From: Mucilaginibacter lappiensis | GTDB taxonomy: Bacteria; Bacteroidota; Bacteroidia; Sphingobacteriales; Sphingobacteriaceae | Assembly (NCBI RefSeq): GCF_900155965.1 | Contig: NZ_FTMG01000003.1 | Span: forward strand, 434,001-498,000 | Direction of reading: 5' to 3' | DNA length: 64,000 bases | In this document: positions 55,349 to 64,000 of the stretch, piece after piece | Numbering within the stretch: position 1 is the stretch's first letter | Layout: each line of letters opens with the position of its first letter | Notes under the pieces: model-generated | Database searches by the model: none | Seen by the model: the letters and a program-made list of their open reading frames with translations, nothing else | What the model was told of the DNA's origin: nothing | Position numbers and translations under genes: made by a program

Positions 55349-57094
55349 ATGATTTTTCTTTCTGCGCAACCCGATGATTTTTATTTTAGCTGGCAAATTG
55401 AATTGCAAATATTCAACTTTAAAAGTTGTGGTATTGAGCCTGGAAACATACATATCCTGGTCGGATATGATCAAAAAAGAGGATTGAGAAAGTCCTTCAA
55501 AGACATCATACTCAAAAACCCGGACATTAAAATATTTGCCTACCCGGATGAAAGAATCGAGAAAAAGTATGCCTCCTCCATTCGTCCTAATCTCATTAAG
55601 CAGCACTTTCAGGCGTTTCCGGAATTGGAAAATGAGGTTATTTTTTATCATGATTCAGATATTATTTTCAGGACACTACCCGATTTTCAAAAACTTACGG
55701 AAGGCCAATGCTGGTTTGTTTCAGACACCAAAAGCTACATTAATACCGGTTATATCATTTCTTCAGGTAGCCGCAAGTTGTTTTTGGAAATGTGTAATGC
55801 GGTAAACATAAGTCCGCAGACAGTCCTGGAAAATAATGCAAATGCGGGGGGAGCGCAATATTTGTTAAAAAATGTCACCTACGATTATTGGTGTAAAGTA
55901 GAAAAAGATTGTGAGGCGTTGTTCGCCATACTAACCATTTTTAACAATGCTAATGCTGAAAAAGAGTATACAACCGCCGGTAAAAAACGAAGTGAGCATA
56001 AAGGAATACAAGCATGGTGCGCCGATATGTGGGCAGTTTTATGGAATGCTTTGCTACATGGGTATGAAGTTAAAATTGATCATGAACTAGATTTTTGCTG
56101 GCCGGATGAGGGAATAAAAAAATGGCATGATTGTAAAATTTTACATTATACAGGAGGTTCAATATCTGCCAAGCCGAGGTCATTTTGTAAGGTAGAATAC
56201 ACGCAATATCCTCCTTATGATGAAGATTTGAGCTCTATAAATGACCAAACATGCAGTAAGTTCATGGTGGAACTAATTAATGATTACAAACAACATCAGC
56301 GAAAAGACAGAATTAATTTACGAGACACCAGCTTCCTGATTCCTGTAAGCATAGATTCAGATGACCGACTGGAAAATTTACTATTAGTTACCCGCTGGCT
56401 TGATAAATTTTTCGATACCAATATCATTGTTGGCGAATTTGGCAACGTCGAAAAAATACCACAAGATAAATTACCAAAAGATTGTCAATTATTTTTCTTT
56501 CCAGATGAAAACACATTTTTTAACCATGCATGGCTTAATAATCAATTAATTAAGAGAGCCAGAACCAATATAATTGCCATTTATGATACAGATATAGTAT
56601 TACCCACACAACAAATTATTGACAGCGTTGCATTATTGAGAGATAATGAGGCAGATATGGTTTCTCCTTATGACGGAACTTTTATGGGTGTTGACAATCT
56701 TTTTAAGATCGCTTTTAACAAACTCACTGATGCAGATTTATTTTATCAGAACTGTTATAAATTCCACACAGCAACCAAACGTTCCTGGGGTGGTGCCATT
56801 TTTACAAAAAAAGATTTGTACACGGCATCTGGAGGAGATAACGAATTTTTCAAAAGCTGGGGACCAGAGGATATTGAACGCGTTAAACGAATGGAAAATT
56901 TGGGGTATAAAGTAAAAAGGATAAAAGGGCCATTATTCCATTTACATCATACCAGAAAAGAAAACTCCAGCTATTTAAATAGCGCTGTTTATATGAATTA
57001 CATGGAGGAGTATTTAAAAGTCTGCCGTATGCATAAGAACGATCTGCAGGGTTATGTTAATAACTGGCCCTGGAAAAAATCGCTAACCGAGTAA
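55349..57094 (+). CDS. Two-domain glycosyltransferase
   Basis: A 581-aa cytoplasmic protein with two GT-A-type halves. The first half has a metal-binding DSD at residues 102-104 in 'VIFYHDSDIIFRTLPDF'. The second half (about 325-580) has DTD at 413-415 ('IAIYDTDIVLP') and a galactosyltransferase-type end 'RSWGGAIFTKKDLYTASGG', 'FKSWGPEDIERVKRMENLGY' and 'FHLHHTRKENS', as in the C-terminal domain of beta-1,4-galactosyltransferase-like enzymes. It probably adds two sugars in turn. It is 6 bp before the LanC-like gene, which argues for a role in modifying the leader protein. The acceptor is unproven. Confidence 0.8.
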   Translation: MIFLSAQPDDFYFSWQIELQIFNFKSCGIEPGNIHILVGYDQKRGLRKSFKDIILKNPDIKIFAYPDERIEKKYASSIRPNLIKQHFQAFPELENEVIFYHDSDIIFRTLPDFQKLTEGQCWFVSDTKSYINTGYIISSGSRKLFLEMCNAVNISPQTVLENNANAGGAQYLLKNVTYDYWCKVEKDCEALFAILTIFNNANAEKEYTTAGKKRSEHKGIQAWCADMWAVLWNALLHGYEVKIDHELDFCWPDEGIKKWHDCKILHYTGGSISAKPRSFCKVEYTQYPPYDEDLSSINDQTCSKFMVELINDYKQHQRKDRINLRDTSFLIPVSIDSDDRLENLLLVTRWLDKFFDTNIIVGEFGNVEKIPQDKLPKDCQLFFFPDENTFFNHAWLNNQLIKRARTNIIAIYDTDIVLPTQQIIDSVALLRDNEADMVSPYDGTFMGVDNLFKIAFNKLTDADLFYQNCYKFHTATKRSWGGAIFTKKDLYTASGGDNEFFKSWGPEDIERVKRMENLGYKVKRIKGPLFHLHHTRKENSSYLNSAVYMNYMEEYLKVCRMHKNDLQGYVNNWPWKKSLTE

Positions 57095-57099
57095 AATCT

Positions 57100-58149
57100 A
57101 TGGAAAAAATATTAGTTGAACTAATTAAGAACTATAAAGACAATGATCATTCCCCAGATGATTTAGGCCTAACAAACGGAAAAACAGGATTAGGACTCGC
57201 CTATTTTATACTATCAAAATATACAAAGGATCAAGCGTTTGCTGATAAAGGTTTTGATATGTTCGATGCCGTCACAGAAAATATTGCTCATATCAATGAG
57301 ATAAATTTCTCAAATGGGTTAGCCGGTATTGGATGGGTAATTGAATGGTTAGTGCAAAATAATTTTTTTGAAGCCAATACCGATGAAATATTGGAAGATG
57401 TCGACAACGCCATATATAAAGCATTAATGTTTGCCCCGGACAATAATTTGTCCTTAGGGAACGGGACTCTTGGCAAATTGCTGTACTTTTTTAAAAGGAT
57501 GCAAAGTATTAATGCCAACGTCAACCGGTTTAAAACTATTACACATGAAACCTGCCTGATTGTTTTAACTGATGAGCTTCGTGATAAGTTAATGGGAGAT
57601 AATGGTTTATTGAAAAAACTTAAAGAAAATTCAATACCCATTGATTTCCGGTTTTTAGGCCACCTCATTGCTTTTTTGAGCGATTTCTTAAACTCGAAAA
57701 TTAACGAACCTACAGTTGAAACGATACTGTATGAAACAATTAAAGTCGTTTCTGAAATATTAAAAGCCGGTGAACAGAATTTTAAAAAAAGGGAAACAGG
57801 CGATTTTGAATTTTTAGCCGTCTGCTATTTTATAGCAGGCAAAAATCACGCTCACCAGTATTGGCAGGAGCAGGCAAGAAATCATATAAAGTTGTTAAAT
57901 TCCGTGAAATATATGTCATCAACCAATATAAACCTGATCATTCCACAGCTTAAAATTTATTCCCTTACTAACCAATACTTTCCTGAGATCTTAAATAAAA
58001 GTGATTGTGAAGAATTAATCTTTAAAGATATCTTAGGCACTGATTCTTTACGATCATCTCATATCTTTGGTAATTTGCTGCCTTTTTGCAATTTATGCGA
58101 TTACATTGATGCTTCTGCAATTAGTGAGCTACAACTGGTTTATTATTAA
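57100..58149 (+). CDS. LanC-like alpha-toroid protein, zinc ligands not seen
   Basis: A 349-aa protein with the spaced glycine motifs of the LanC-like (alpha,alpha)6 barrel: 'LGLTNGKTGLGLAYF' (about residues 22-36), 'NFSNGLAGIGWVIEWL' (about 69-84) and 'LSLGNGTLGKLLYFF' (about 116-130). The Cys and Cys-His zinc ligands of active LanC cyclases are not visible; no CHG motif is present and the remaining cysteines are scattered. It may therefore be a scaffold or a new type of modifying enzyme. It is co-transcribed with the glycosyltransferase. Confidence 0.7.
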   Translation: MEKILVELIKNYKDNDHSPDDLGLTNGKTGLGLAYFILSKYTKDQAFADKGFDMFDAVTENIAHINEINFSNGLAGIGWVIEWLVQNNFFEANTDEILEDVDNAIYKALMFAPDNNLSLGNGTLGKLLYFFKRMQSINANVNRFKTITHETCLIVLTDELRDKLMGDNGLLKKLKENSIPIDFRFLGHLIAFLSDFLNSKINEPTVETILYETIKVVSEILKAGEQNFKKRETGDFEFLAVCYFIAGKNHAHQYWQEQARNHIKLLNSVKYMSSTNINLIIPQLKIYSLTNQYFPEILNKSDCEELIFKDILGTDSLRSSHIFGNLLPFCNLCDYIDASAISELQLVYY

Positions 58150-58713
58150 TTTTTAGAAATAAAGACCATCTGTTTCAGTATGAAACCAGATTGAAATTTC
58201 AATGAACGATGCGAGGGCTTAGTAAAGCGCAAAACGGCCCTGATGAGGTTGTGCGCATCCTATTGGATGCGAAAAATAAAGATGCGGAACTCTGCTACCA
58301 GTTATTTGCCGCATATGACGAAAGGCTATAACGAATAATCTGACGATTAATATCTTTCCCAAATGCTTAATCTCGGTTGGCGTATTGTATCCGAGCTAAT
58401 ACATAGTGTCGGATGTATATTTATATAAGGATATAAAATAAGTGGAGCTGATTCCAACTTCCGTAATATTGGCAATTATCAGGGCGTTATATACCGGAAA
58501 CTAAAAATGGCTCACTTCCCACATACTGGCAGCGAAATTTATGGTGTATAAGGAAGCTTTGGGCTTCTATTTTTAGACGTTTTTTTTATGTTAACCTTTA
58601 AATTCAAGTCGTATTAAAGCTGCCGGGGACTGCAATATCGTACTATTTGTAACAGATCGTAATGCAAGGGTATTTAAAGAAGGCATGTACAGCGGCAACA
58701 TAAACAGAACAAA
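58150..58713. other. 564-bp gene-poor region with a possible sigma-factor remnant
   Basis: A 40-codon frame at 58209-58331 (ending 'DAELCYQLFAAYDERL') resembles the first helix of an ECF sigma factor but stops at TAA, and nothing further of region 2 or 4 follows. The rest holds only scattered stops. It may be the end of a gene lost by deletion. The evidence is weak. Confidence 0.3.
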
Positions 58714-59664
58714 ATGAAAAAGATAATGTATTCGAAATTCGGGGGACCGGAAGTATTGCAAATAGCGGAAGTCCCTATTCCTGCCGTTCAGGAAACAAGC
58801 TTGCTGATCAAAGTTAAGGCGGTATCCATTAACCCGCTGGACTGGAAAATACGCAATGGGGAAATGAAATTAATGTCCGGAAGTAAATTCCCAAGAGGCA
58901 TCGGCATTGATTTTTCAGGCATTGTCGAAGAAACCGGAACGGCAGCTACTAAATACACTAAAGGTGATGAGGTATTCGGTATAATGGATGTTTTTAAGGG
59001 CGAAGCCTTATCAGAATATATTACAGTTAAGGAAAAAGATATAACCGTCAAACCTCAAAGTATTTCTTTCGAACAGGCTGCGACCATGGCCGTTGTAGGT
59101 TCTGCCGCTTTGCAGATATTTAAAACTTTAGTAGATCTGAAAAAAGGTACCGAAGTTTTGATCAATGGCGCTTCAGGCGGTATCGGGATGTTTGCTACCC
59201 AAATCGCAAAAATGGGTGGTGCCATAGTTACTACTGTAGTAGGCGATAGTGGTATTCAAGCAGGCAAAGATTGGGGTGCAGACTTTGTGATCAATTATCG
59301 TAACGAAGATGTTTTAAAAGGGAACAAACAATATGATGTTGTCATTGACCTATCAGGTAAAATGCCTTTTAGTAAAGCAAAACAAATCATGAAGCATTCG
59401 TCAGCTTATATACATACCGCGCCCGGACCGAAAGAGATCATCAGCTCTTTTTTCATCAACTTGATTTCTGGTAAAAAATATAAACTACTCATGCTTAAAC
59501 CCTCTCCAGAATACCTCGCCGAACTTGCAGATTATGCAGAAAGCGGGATTGCAATTGTGGTGAGTAAGGTTTATCCTTTCAATTCATTTAAAAAAGCTTA
59601 CGCCGAGGTTCCGAACGGTAAATTTATTGGGAAAGCGGCTATAACAATGGATGGGCTGGTTTAA
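58714..59664 (+). CDS. MDR-superfamily NAD(P)H-dependent oxidoreductase (quinone-reductase-like)
   Basis: A 316-aa zinc-free medium-chain reductase: 'MKKIMYSKFGGPEVLQIAEVPIP', 'VKAVSINPLDWKIRNGEMK', 'PRGIGIDFSGIVEETG', the nucleotide-binding 'VLINGASGGIGMFATQIAKMGGA' and a C-terminal 'NGKFIGKAAITM'. The structural and catalytic zinc ligands of alcohol dehydrogenases are absent, which suits a quinone reductase or enoyl reductase. It stands alone. Confidence 0.9.
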   Translation: MKKIMYSKFGGPEVLQIAEVPIPAVQETSLLIKVKAVSINPLDWKIRNGEMKLMSGSKFPRGIGIDFSGIVEETGTAATKYTKGDEVFGIMDVFKGEALSEYITVKEKDITVKPQSISFEQAATMAVVGSAALQIFKTLVDLKKGTEVLINGASGGIGMFATQIAKMGGAIVTTVVGDSGIQAGKDWGADFVINYRNEDVLKGNKQYDVVIDLSGKMPFSKAKQIMKHSSAYIHTAPGPKEIISSFFINLISGKKYKLLMLKPSPEYLAELADYAESGIAIVVSKVYPFNSFKKAYAEVPNGKFIGKAAITMDGLV

Positions 59665-59837
59665 AAATTCGGCCGTTAATGAATTTTCACGTTAAGAAAA
59701 GCATTGGCGACCACCATGCCCTATCTTTGCTTTACTGGCGAATGAGGAATGTAAATAGATGATATGGTAGCTCTTTCTGGTTGTCATTGCAAGCGAATGT
59801 AGAAGTGGGAGACCGGCATTTCATAATTGTAGTTCGG

Positions 59838-61763
59838 TCATTTCAAATTCCAATAGAGTACGTAACGCTGTTTATCAATCTGGTAATAAGGAATCAGGGT
59901 AATGGGCCTGGCTGCCACGTCTTTCGTTTCGAATGTAAGCTGCTTCCCCACCAATGGTGTTAGCCACTCAGTCAATTTCCGTTTTTTTACAGTTAGCGAA
60001 CTGATAACATCTTCAGGGATATTATATTTTACAAATTCCAGCTGGTCCCTGGCAAAAGGTGCAGGCGGGTTTATTCCGCCGGTACCCATATCTCCAGCCA
60101 GCAACAATGGGCCGTAAGCGATTGCGGCCACCTTTGCATTATCGTTTGCTGGAATCAATCGCAATGACATAGGAAAACTAACAGCCACTTCATCACCGGT
60201 TTTCCATACTCTTTTTAACTCAATATAACTGCCGGGTTTTTCTGATATTTTAACTGCTTTACCATTTATTGTAATCTTCGCACCAGACGTCGCCCAATGC
60301 GGATATCGGATATATAACGAAAACGGGATATGTGACGGCGCTTCCTTTACGGTAAGGTTAGTTACACTTTCTTCGGGATAGCGGGTTTGTTGAACAATTT
60401 TAAAGCCTTTCTCGCCCCAGTTCAATTCCGATGGGATAAACAGGTTAACATAAATACCATTATCCGTATGGTAATAAATACTTTCAGCATATTTAGCATG
60501 ATTTTCAAAACTTGTGCCAACACAACACCAAAAGGAGTCGTCGTGTGAACTATAGGTCTTGAACAAACCAGGCTTTAATGATTGTAAATATGTTACCATA
60601 CCAGACTCCGCTTCCTGTGATGGCAATATATGGTTATATAAAGCGCGCTCATAATAATCTGCATACTTTACGTCTGCTGTCCAGGCAAACAAGTGACGTG
60701 TCAGTTTTAGCATATTGTAGGTGTTGCAGGTTTCGGTGGTGGTGGCTGTAATATGTTTCGAGATTTGATCGGGCGTAAAGAAAAATTCCTGATCGCTGTT
60801 ACCGCCGGTTGCAAACGTATGGTGATCGATAACCGTCTGCCAAAAAAATTCAGCAATCGTTTTTAGCGTGTCATCGTGTGTAAGTTCATATCCGCGCGCC
60901 GCACCTATTATTTTAGGGATTTGGGTATTAGCGTGAACCCCCGCGAGTTTATCTTCCTTATTTGCCAATGGGTCCAGAATAGCGTGATGATAAAAAAGTT
61001 CTGCCAATCTTTTGTCGTTCTTGTTTCCTGTTATGGCATACAAATTATAGGCAACTTCACTCATTCCGCCAAACTCAGTTTTTTCCATTGTAGCCAATTG
61101 TTGAGGAGTTAAAGGCTCAAGTTTATGAAAAGCCCATCCACTCATCTTTTCTGCAATATCCAAAGCCTGCTTGTTGCCTGTATACAGATACATATCGATC
61201 AACCCTGCCATCACTTTGTGGATCGTATACCAGGGTGCCCACACCCACTCACCCTTAATTGCCCGGTTGACAAATTGTTTTGGGAAAGCACTTAGGTAAC
61301 CACCTTCATCCAAAACCTGCTGGCATTCGGCAAGTGCTGTCACCAACGAATCGGCTTTTTGTTTGTAAACTATCTCTCCTGTTGAAGCATACATCAACGC
61401 AAGCCCCGAAAGTATATGACCCATAGTATGTCCACGTAACTCACAATTTGGTGATTCCCATCCACCCAGGGGTTTGGCATTAGATGCGATACCCGCATTT
61501 AACCGCCAGGTATGCAATAAGCTTGCGTTACTAATGCTCAACATCCATTTGGCATCGCGTTCCATGTTTTGCTTGAAACGGCTGTCTAATAACCTTACAT
61601 CCTGTAAATTAAAGCTTTGTGCCTTTGCGGTAATTTCAGACCGTTTGGTCATTTCTATTTGATACTGGCCGATATATTGTGAAAAAGCCGGCTTGCAAAT
61701 GAGCATAATGGCAATAAAATGGCCGGCGATTACGATAGTTTTAAGTATTGTTTTTTTTTTCAT
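59838..61763 (-). CDS. Secreted glycoside hydrolase GH127 (beta-L-arabinofuranosidase)
   Basis: A 641-aa protein with a signal peptide (cleavage near KPAFSQ). GH127/DUF1680 motifs are visible: 'GGWESPNCELRGHTMGHILSGLALMYASTG', 'TTTETCNTYNMLKLTRHLFAW' and 'FWCCVGTSFENHAKYAESIYY', which supply the zinc-bound cysteines and Glu of the unusual Cys nucleophile site. It removes beta-L-arabinofuranose from plant glycoproteins or pectic side chains. The neighbours (a GH43 remnant and an acetylesterase) suit arabinose-rich pectin. Confidence 0.93.
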   Translation of the reverse strand: MKKKTILKTIVIAGHFIAIMLICKPAFSQYIGQYQIEMTKRSEITAKAQSFNLQDVRLLDSRFKQNMERDAKWMLSISNASLLHTWRLNAGIASNAKPLGGWESPNCELRGHTMGHILSGLALMYASTGEIVYKQKADSLVTALAECQQVLDEGGYLSAFPKQFVNRAIKGEWVWAPWYTIHKVMAGLIDMYLYTGNKQALDIAEKMSGWAFHKLEPLTPQQLATMEKTEFGGMSEVAYNLYAITGNKNDKRLAELFYHHAILDPLANKEDKLAGVHANTQIPKIIGAARGYELTHDDTLKTIAEFFWQTVIDHHTFATGGNSDQEFFFTPDQISKHITATTTETCNTYNMLKLTRHLFAWTADVKYADYYERALYNHILPSQEAESGMVTYLQSLKPGLFKTYSSHDDSFWCCVGTSFENHAKYAESIYYHTDNGIYVNLFIPSELNWGEKGFKIVQQTRYPEESVTNLTVKEAPSHIPFSLYIRYPHWATSGAKITINGKAVKISEKPGSYIELKRVWKTGDEVAVSFPMSLRLIPANDNAKVAAIAYGPLLLAGDMGTGGINPPAPFARDQLEFVKYNIPEDVISSLTVKKRKLTEWLTPLVGKQLTFETKDVAARPITLIPYYQIDKQRYVLYWNLK

Positions 61764-61893
61764 ATTGCAAATTTAGTAACAGGTATTATACCGATAATAA
61801 ATAGACCAGATGGCCAGTTTAAATGTAACCCATCAACGACATTTTTCAATCGCCTCAACTTCGCCTGCATCCAGCATAGCTTACAGGCCGCTT

Positions 61894-62103
61894 TTATCCG
61901 CGTCGTTGATAATTATACTGATCGCTGCCTTCCTCGTATATCCCTCTACCGTCGCTTAAAATACTTGGATCCGGATAATCTCCCTTAAAGATGGGATTAG
62001 TAAAATAACTATCCCCTTTTTTACCGCGGGTAGTTTGTGCAAATGCCAGAAAACTCAACATTATAAATGGCATTACTGCCATGAAATTCATTATTTTGTT
62101 CAT
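61894..62103 (-). pseudogene. 5' remnant of a GH43 arabinosidase gene
   Basis: A signal peptide (MNKIMNFMAVMPFIMLSFLA, then FAQ) is followed by 'SYFTNPIFKGDYPDPSIL', the invariant start of GH43 enzymes, whose first Asp of 'DPS' is catalytic. After that the 24 remaining residues (SDGRGIYEEGSDQYNYQRRG) match no GH43 and the frame ends at 61894. Intact GH43 enzymes are 300 aa or more, so all but the first propeller strand is lost, probably by a deletion that joined this stub to the GH127 leader. Confidence 0.8.
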
Positions 62104-62180
62104 TCACGCATTTTTACTGTTATGTTATTGAATGCTTTGCTGTTTTCCTCAACCCGCTATTTTGGGGTTTGTAAACCAAA

Positions 62181-64000
62181 TCACTTTTGGGTAATTCCCT
62201 TCCATTCATCTGTTCTGAAGGGCACGGCCGGCAGGCCTTCTTTGTTAACAAGGTTACAAACGGGATTGTCGGCCCAAGCGTAACGTACGGCTACGGGTAT
62301 ATTTACCTTATCCGAACTAACTATCACCTTACCTCCTTCGATCCTGGCCGATGCCCAATAGAATTTTTTATCATCTCCGGCAATCACAAATCCTTTTAGT
62401 GAAGCTGCATCGCGGGTTGCAAGTCCCGAACCTGTATCGGTAAACCTTATAATTATATCTTTCCCTTTGATAACGAAGTTTTTATACATAGGCCCCGAGG
62501 AGATAACATCTTTCCCATATACTTTTTTTTTCGCTATCAGCGCCAGCCTGCGTCCTACCTCCTGTTTATTTGTCGGATGAATACTGCCTGCATCGCCGAT
62601 ATCTATTATGCAAGCCATACCTGTATTGGGTTGTAACAGTGTTAGTGTTTGCGCTTCTCTCAATTCAGCCCATTCACTTTCAGCAGGAAGCGGATCTTCT
62701 TTTTTGAAGTTTGCCAACTGAACATATAAAAAAGGAAGATTACCCCGATGCCAGCGTTGTCGCCAGTCGTTGATCAACATTGGAAATAATTCCCTATAGC
62801 GGTAAGCCTCCGAATCATTCGCCTCTCCCTGGTACCAGATAACCCCTTTGACCCCAAAAGGAATTAACGGATTAATCATGGCGTTAAACAGCACCGCTGG
62901 GTAATTTTGGTAATTGTGGATTTTAGGAATGGCCGGTTCAACATTTATTTTATACAACCATTTCCCTGCTAAAGAGATCTTAGAATAACCATCAGTAATA
63001 TAAATATCTTCGGCCGGAGGGTTCAATCCGCCGCCGCCCCACAGCATAGCCATTCTTATGGCAATGGTATTTTCCCCGTTTTTAACCAGACCGGCCCTAA
63101 TGGTATAGGATTGCTTTGAATTGCTATTCCAAATTGTTTTACATATTTCGGTACCATTAAAATAAAGGGAGTAATTCATTTCAGGGTGACCAACATTCAG
63201 CACTAACTCTTTTCCTGCAAAAGATGTGGGTAGCACAATTTTTTTGCGTAACCAAATCATCCCTTCATATTTTCCGATCCCAAAATCCTTAACCAAGCGG
63301 GGCATCTCAACCGCGGTCCAGCCAGAATCATCATATTCCGGTAAGGGAACGGTCTTATCGGTATTGCCCTGGGGATGATAAACGATGTCCCAAAACCGTA
63401 TCATATTTAAGCTGTCTTTTACAACATCATTTTGAGTCAGCGTATCACCTGCAAGCATTTTTGCCCTGGTAGCAGACGATGTAAGCTGCATTTCCCGGCT
63501 TGTCCATGTCTGTACCGGCGTTCCACCCCAGGTACTTTGAATGATCCCGATTGGAACGTTTTGTTCTTTATGTATTTTGCGGGCAAAATAATAGGCCACG
63601 GCAGAGAACTGCTTTACATTATTTGTGTCGCATAGTTTCCATTTACCCCCTAAAAAATCAGATTGAGGAGTAAACTTAATATCATGTTCTACCAAAAGAA
63701 AGCGAATTTGCGGAAAATCTGCTTTGGCAATTTCATTCGGAGCATCCCGCGCCTGCTGTACCTGCCATTCCATATTAGATTGACCAGAAGCCAGCCAGAC
63801 ATCTCCGATAAGGAGCCCCTTTAGTTTGATCGTGGATTCCGGCTTTCCTGATTCAGAAATCTTGAGATCATAAGGGCCGCCTGCCTTGAACTTCGAAAAA
63901 TGCAACATCCATTTGCCGTCTTTATCGGTTTTTGCTTTTGCACCTACTTTACCAAGCGTTGCAACAATCAAGGAACCTGGAGTTGCGCTACCCCAAACAG
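62181..64000 (-). CDS. Sialate O-acetylesterase-like SGNH hydrolase, 5' end outside the window
   Basis: The frame is open to the window edge; residues before the TTG at 63971 read 'VWGSATPGS', the start of the family's N-terminal beta domain, so the true start lies beyond 64000. Visible: 'LLIGDVWLASGQSNMEWQVQQARDAP' with the GQSNM serine nucleophile, 'IGIIQSTWGGTPVQTW', 'GVKGVIWYQGEANDSEAYRY' and the late 'IDIGDAGSIHPTNKQEVGRRLAL' with Asp and His. It removes O-acetyl groups, here most likely from pectin. It is next to the GH43 stub and GH127. Confidence 0.9.
   Translation of the reverse strand, partial: VWGSATPGSLIVATLGKVGAKAKTDKDGKWMLHFSKFKAGGPYDLKISESGKPESTIKLKGLLIGDVWLASGQSNMEWQVQQARDAPNEIAKADFPQIRFLLVEHDIKFTPQSDFLGGKWKLCDTNNVKQFSAVAYYFARKIHKEQNVPIGIIQSTWGGTPVQTWTSREMQLTSSATRAKMLAGDTLTQNDVVKDSLNMIRFWDIVYHPQGNTDKTVPLPEYDDSGWTAVEMPRLVKDFGIGKYEGMIWLRKKIVLPTSFAGKELVLNVGHPEMNYSLYFNGTEICKTIWNSNSKQSYTIRAGLVKNGENTIAIRMAMLWGGGGLNPPAEDIYITDGYSKISLAGKWLYKINVEPAIPKIHNYQNYPAVLFNAMINPLIPFGVKGVIWYQGEANDSEAYRYRELFPMLINDWRQRWHRGNLPFLYVQLANFKKEDPLPAESEWAELREAQTLTLLQPNTGMACIIDIGDAGSIHPTNKQEVGRRLALIAKKKVYGKDVISSGPMYKNFVIKGKDIIIRFTDTGSGLATRDAASLKGFVIAGDDKKFYWASARIEGGKVIVSSDKVNIPVAVRYAWADNPVCNLVNKEGLPAVPFRTDEWKGITQK

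Noticed and set aside
1..64000. Transposase, integrase, CRISPR-Cas or prophage genes
   Set aside because: None of the frames carries their motifs. The only mobile-like signal is the small intergenic repeat.

Overview
The window looks like the chromosome of a member of the Bacteroidota, most likely Sphingobacteriaceae (Mucilaginibacter or Pedobacter-like). The evidence is an ECF sigma/FecR/SusC/SusD import locus with an STN-type SusC, many Spase II lipoproteins of the type 'SCKK' or 'ACNKK', few Shine-Dalgarno sequences, AT-rich intergenic DNA and several plant-polysaccharide hydrolases. The genus is an inference from protein style; no rRNA, tRNA, CRISPR array, insertion sequence or prophage was recognised.

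Layout. 1-7.6 kb: small secreted or lipoproteins (NTF2-like, a DUF6265 gene broken by one stop codon, a YciI-like protein, a DUF2807 protein), a short GluRS-like enzyme (GluQRS type), a polysaccharide-lyase-14-like lipoprotein, and a divergent pair of PLP proteins (class V aminotransferase and a MocR regulator). 7.6-18 kb: an RND efflux operon with TolC, adaptor, two tandem sister permeases and a MarR regulator. 18-24.3 kb: an M1 metallopeptidase, and a GH29 fucosidase-GH2 operon behind a LacI-type palindrome. 24.5-26.7 kb: two overlapping multi-pass membrane proteins. 27.2-36.7 kb: sigma, FecR, SusC, SusD, zinc metallohydrolase lipoprotein and DUF4302 lipoprotein, with no glycoside hydrolase. 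37.2-41 kb: propionate (2-methylcitrate) genes prpB, prpC and prpD, with an inserted repeat element between prpC and prpD. 41-44.9 kb: an Lrp regulator, a cobalamin riboswitch, metE and a PTPS-type gene. 45.3-48.6 kb: AraC regulator, SDR and a decayed gene. 58.7-64 kb: a zinc-free MDR oxidoreductase, a GH127 arabinofuranosidase, the 5' stub of a lost GH43 gene and a sialate O-acetylesterase-like gene that runs off the window.

The most unusual region is 49.0-58.1 kb. Two divergent transcription units face each other across a 565-bp AT-rich region holding a 20-bp palindrome. The left unit encodes a double-glycine-leader protein (170 aa), two related small secreted proteins, a C39-peptidase ABC transporter (PCAT) and its HlyD-type partner. 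The right unit encodes an XRE regulator, a two-domain glycosyltransferase and a LanC-like alpha-toroid protein that lacks visible zinc ligands. This is best read as a RiPP-like or glycoprotein export system in which PCAT trims and exports the leader protein and the glycosyltransferase and LanC-like protein may modify it. The cargo is unusual: it is large, has a single Cys, and that Cys together with His122 and Asp140 could form a papain-like triad.

Other structure: a dispersed ~105-bp intergenic repeat in two full copies and one partial copy; a perfect 40-bp palindrome after the Sus locus; a 33-bp palindrome after prpC; a plus-strand terminator in the susC leader suggesting an antisense RNA; and three genes in different stages of decay.
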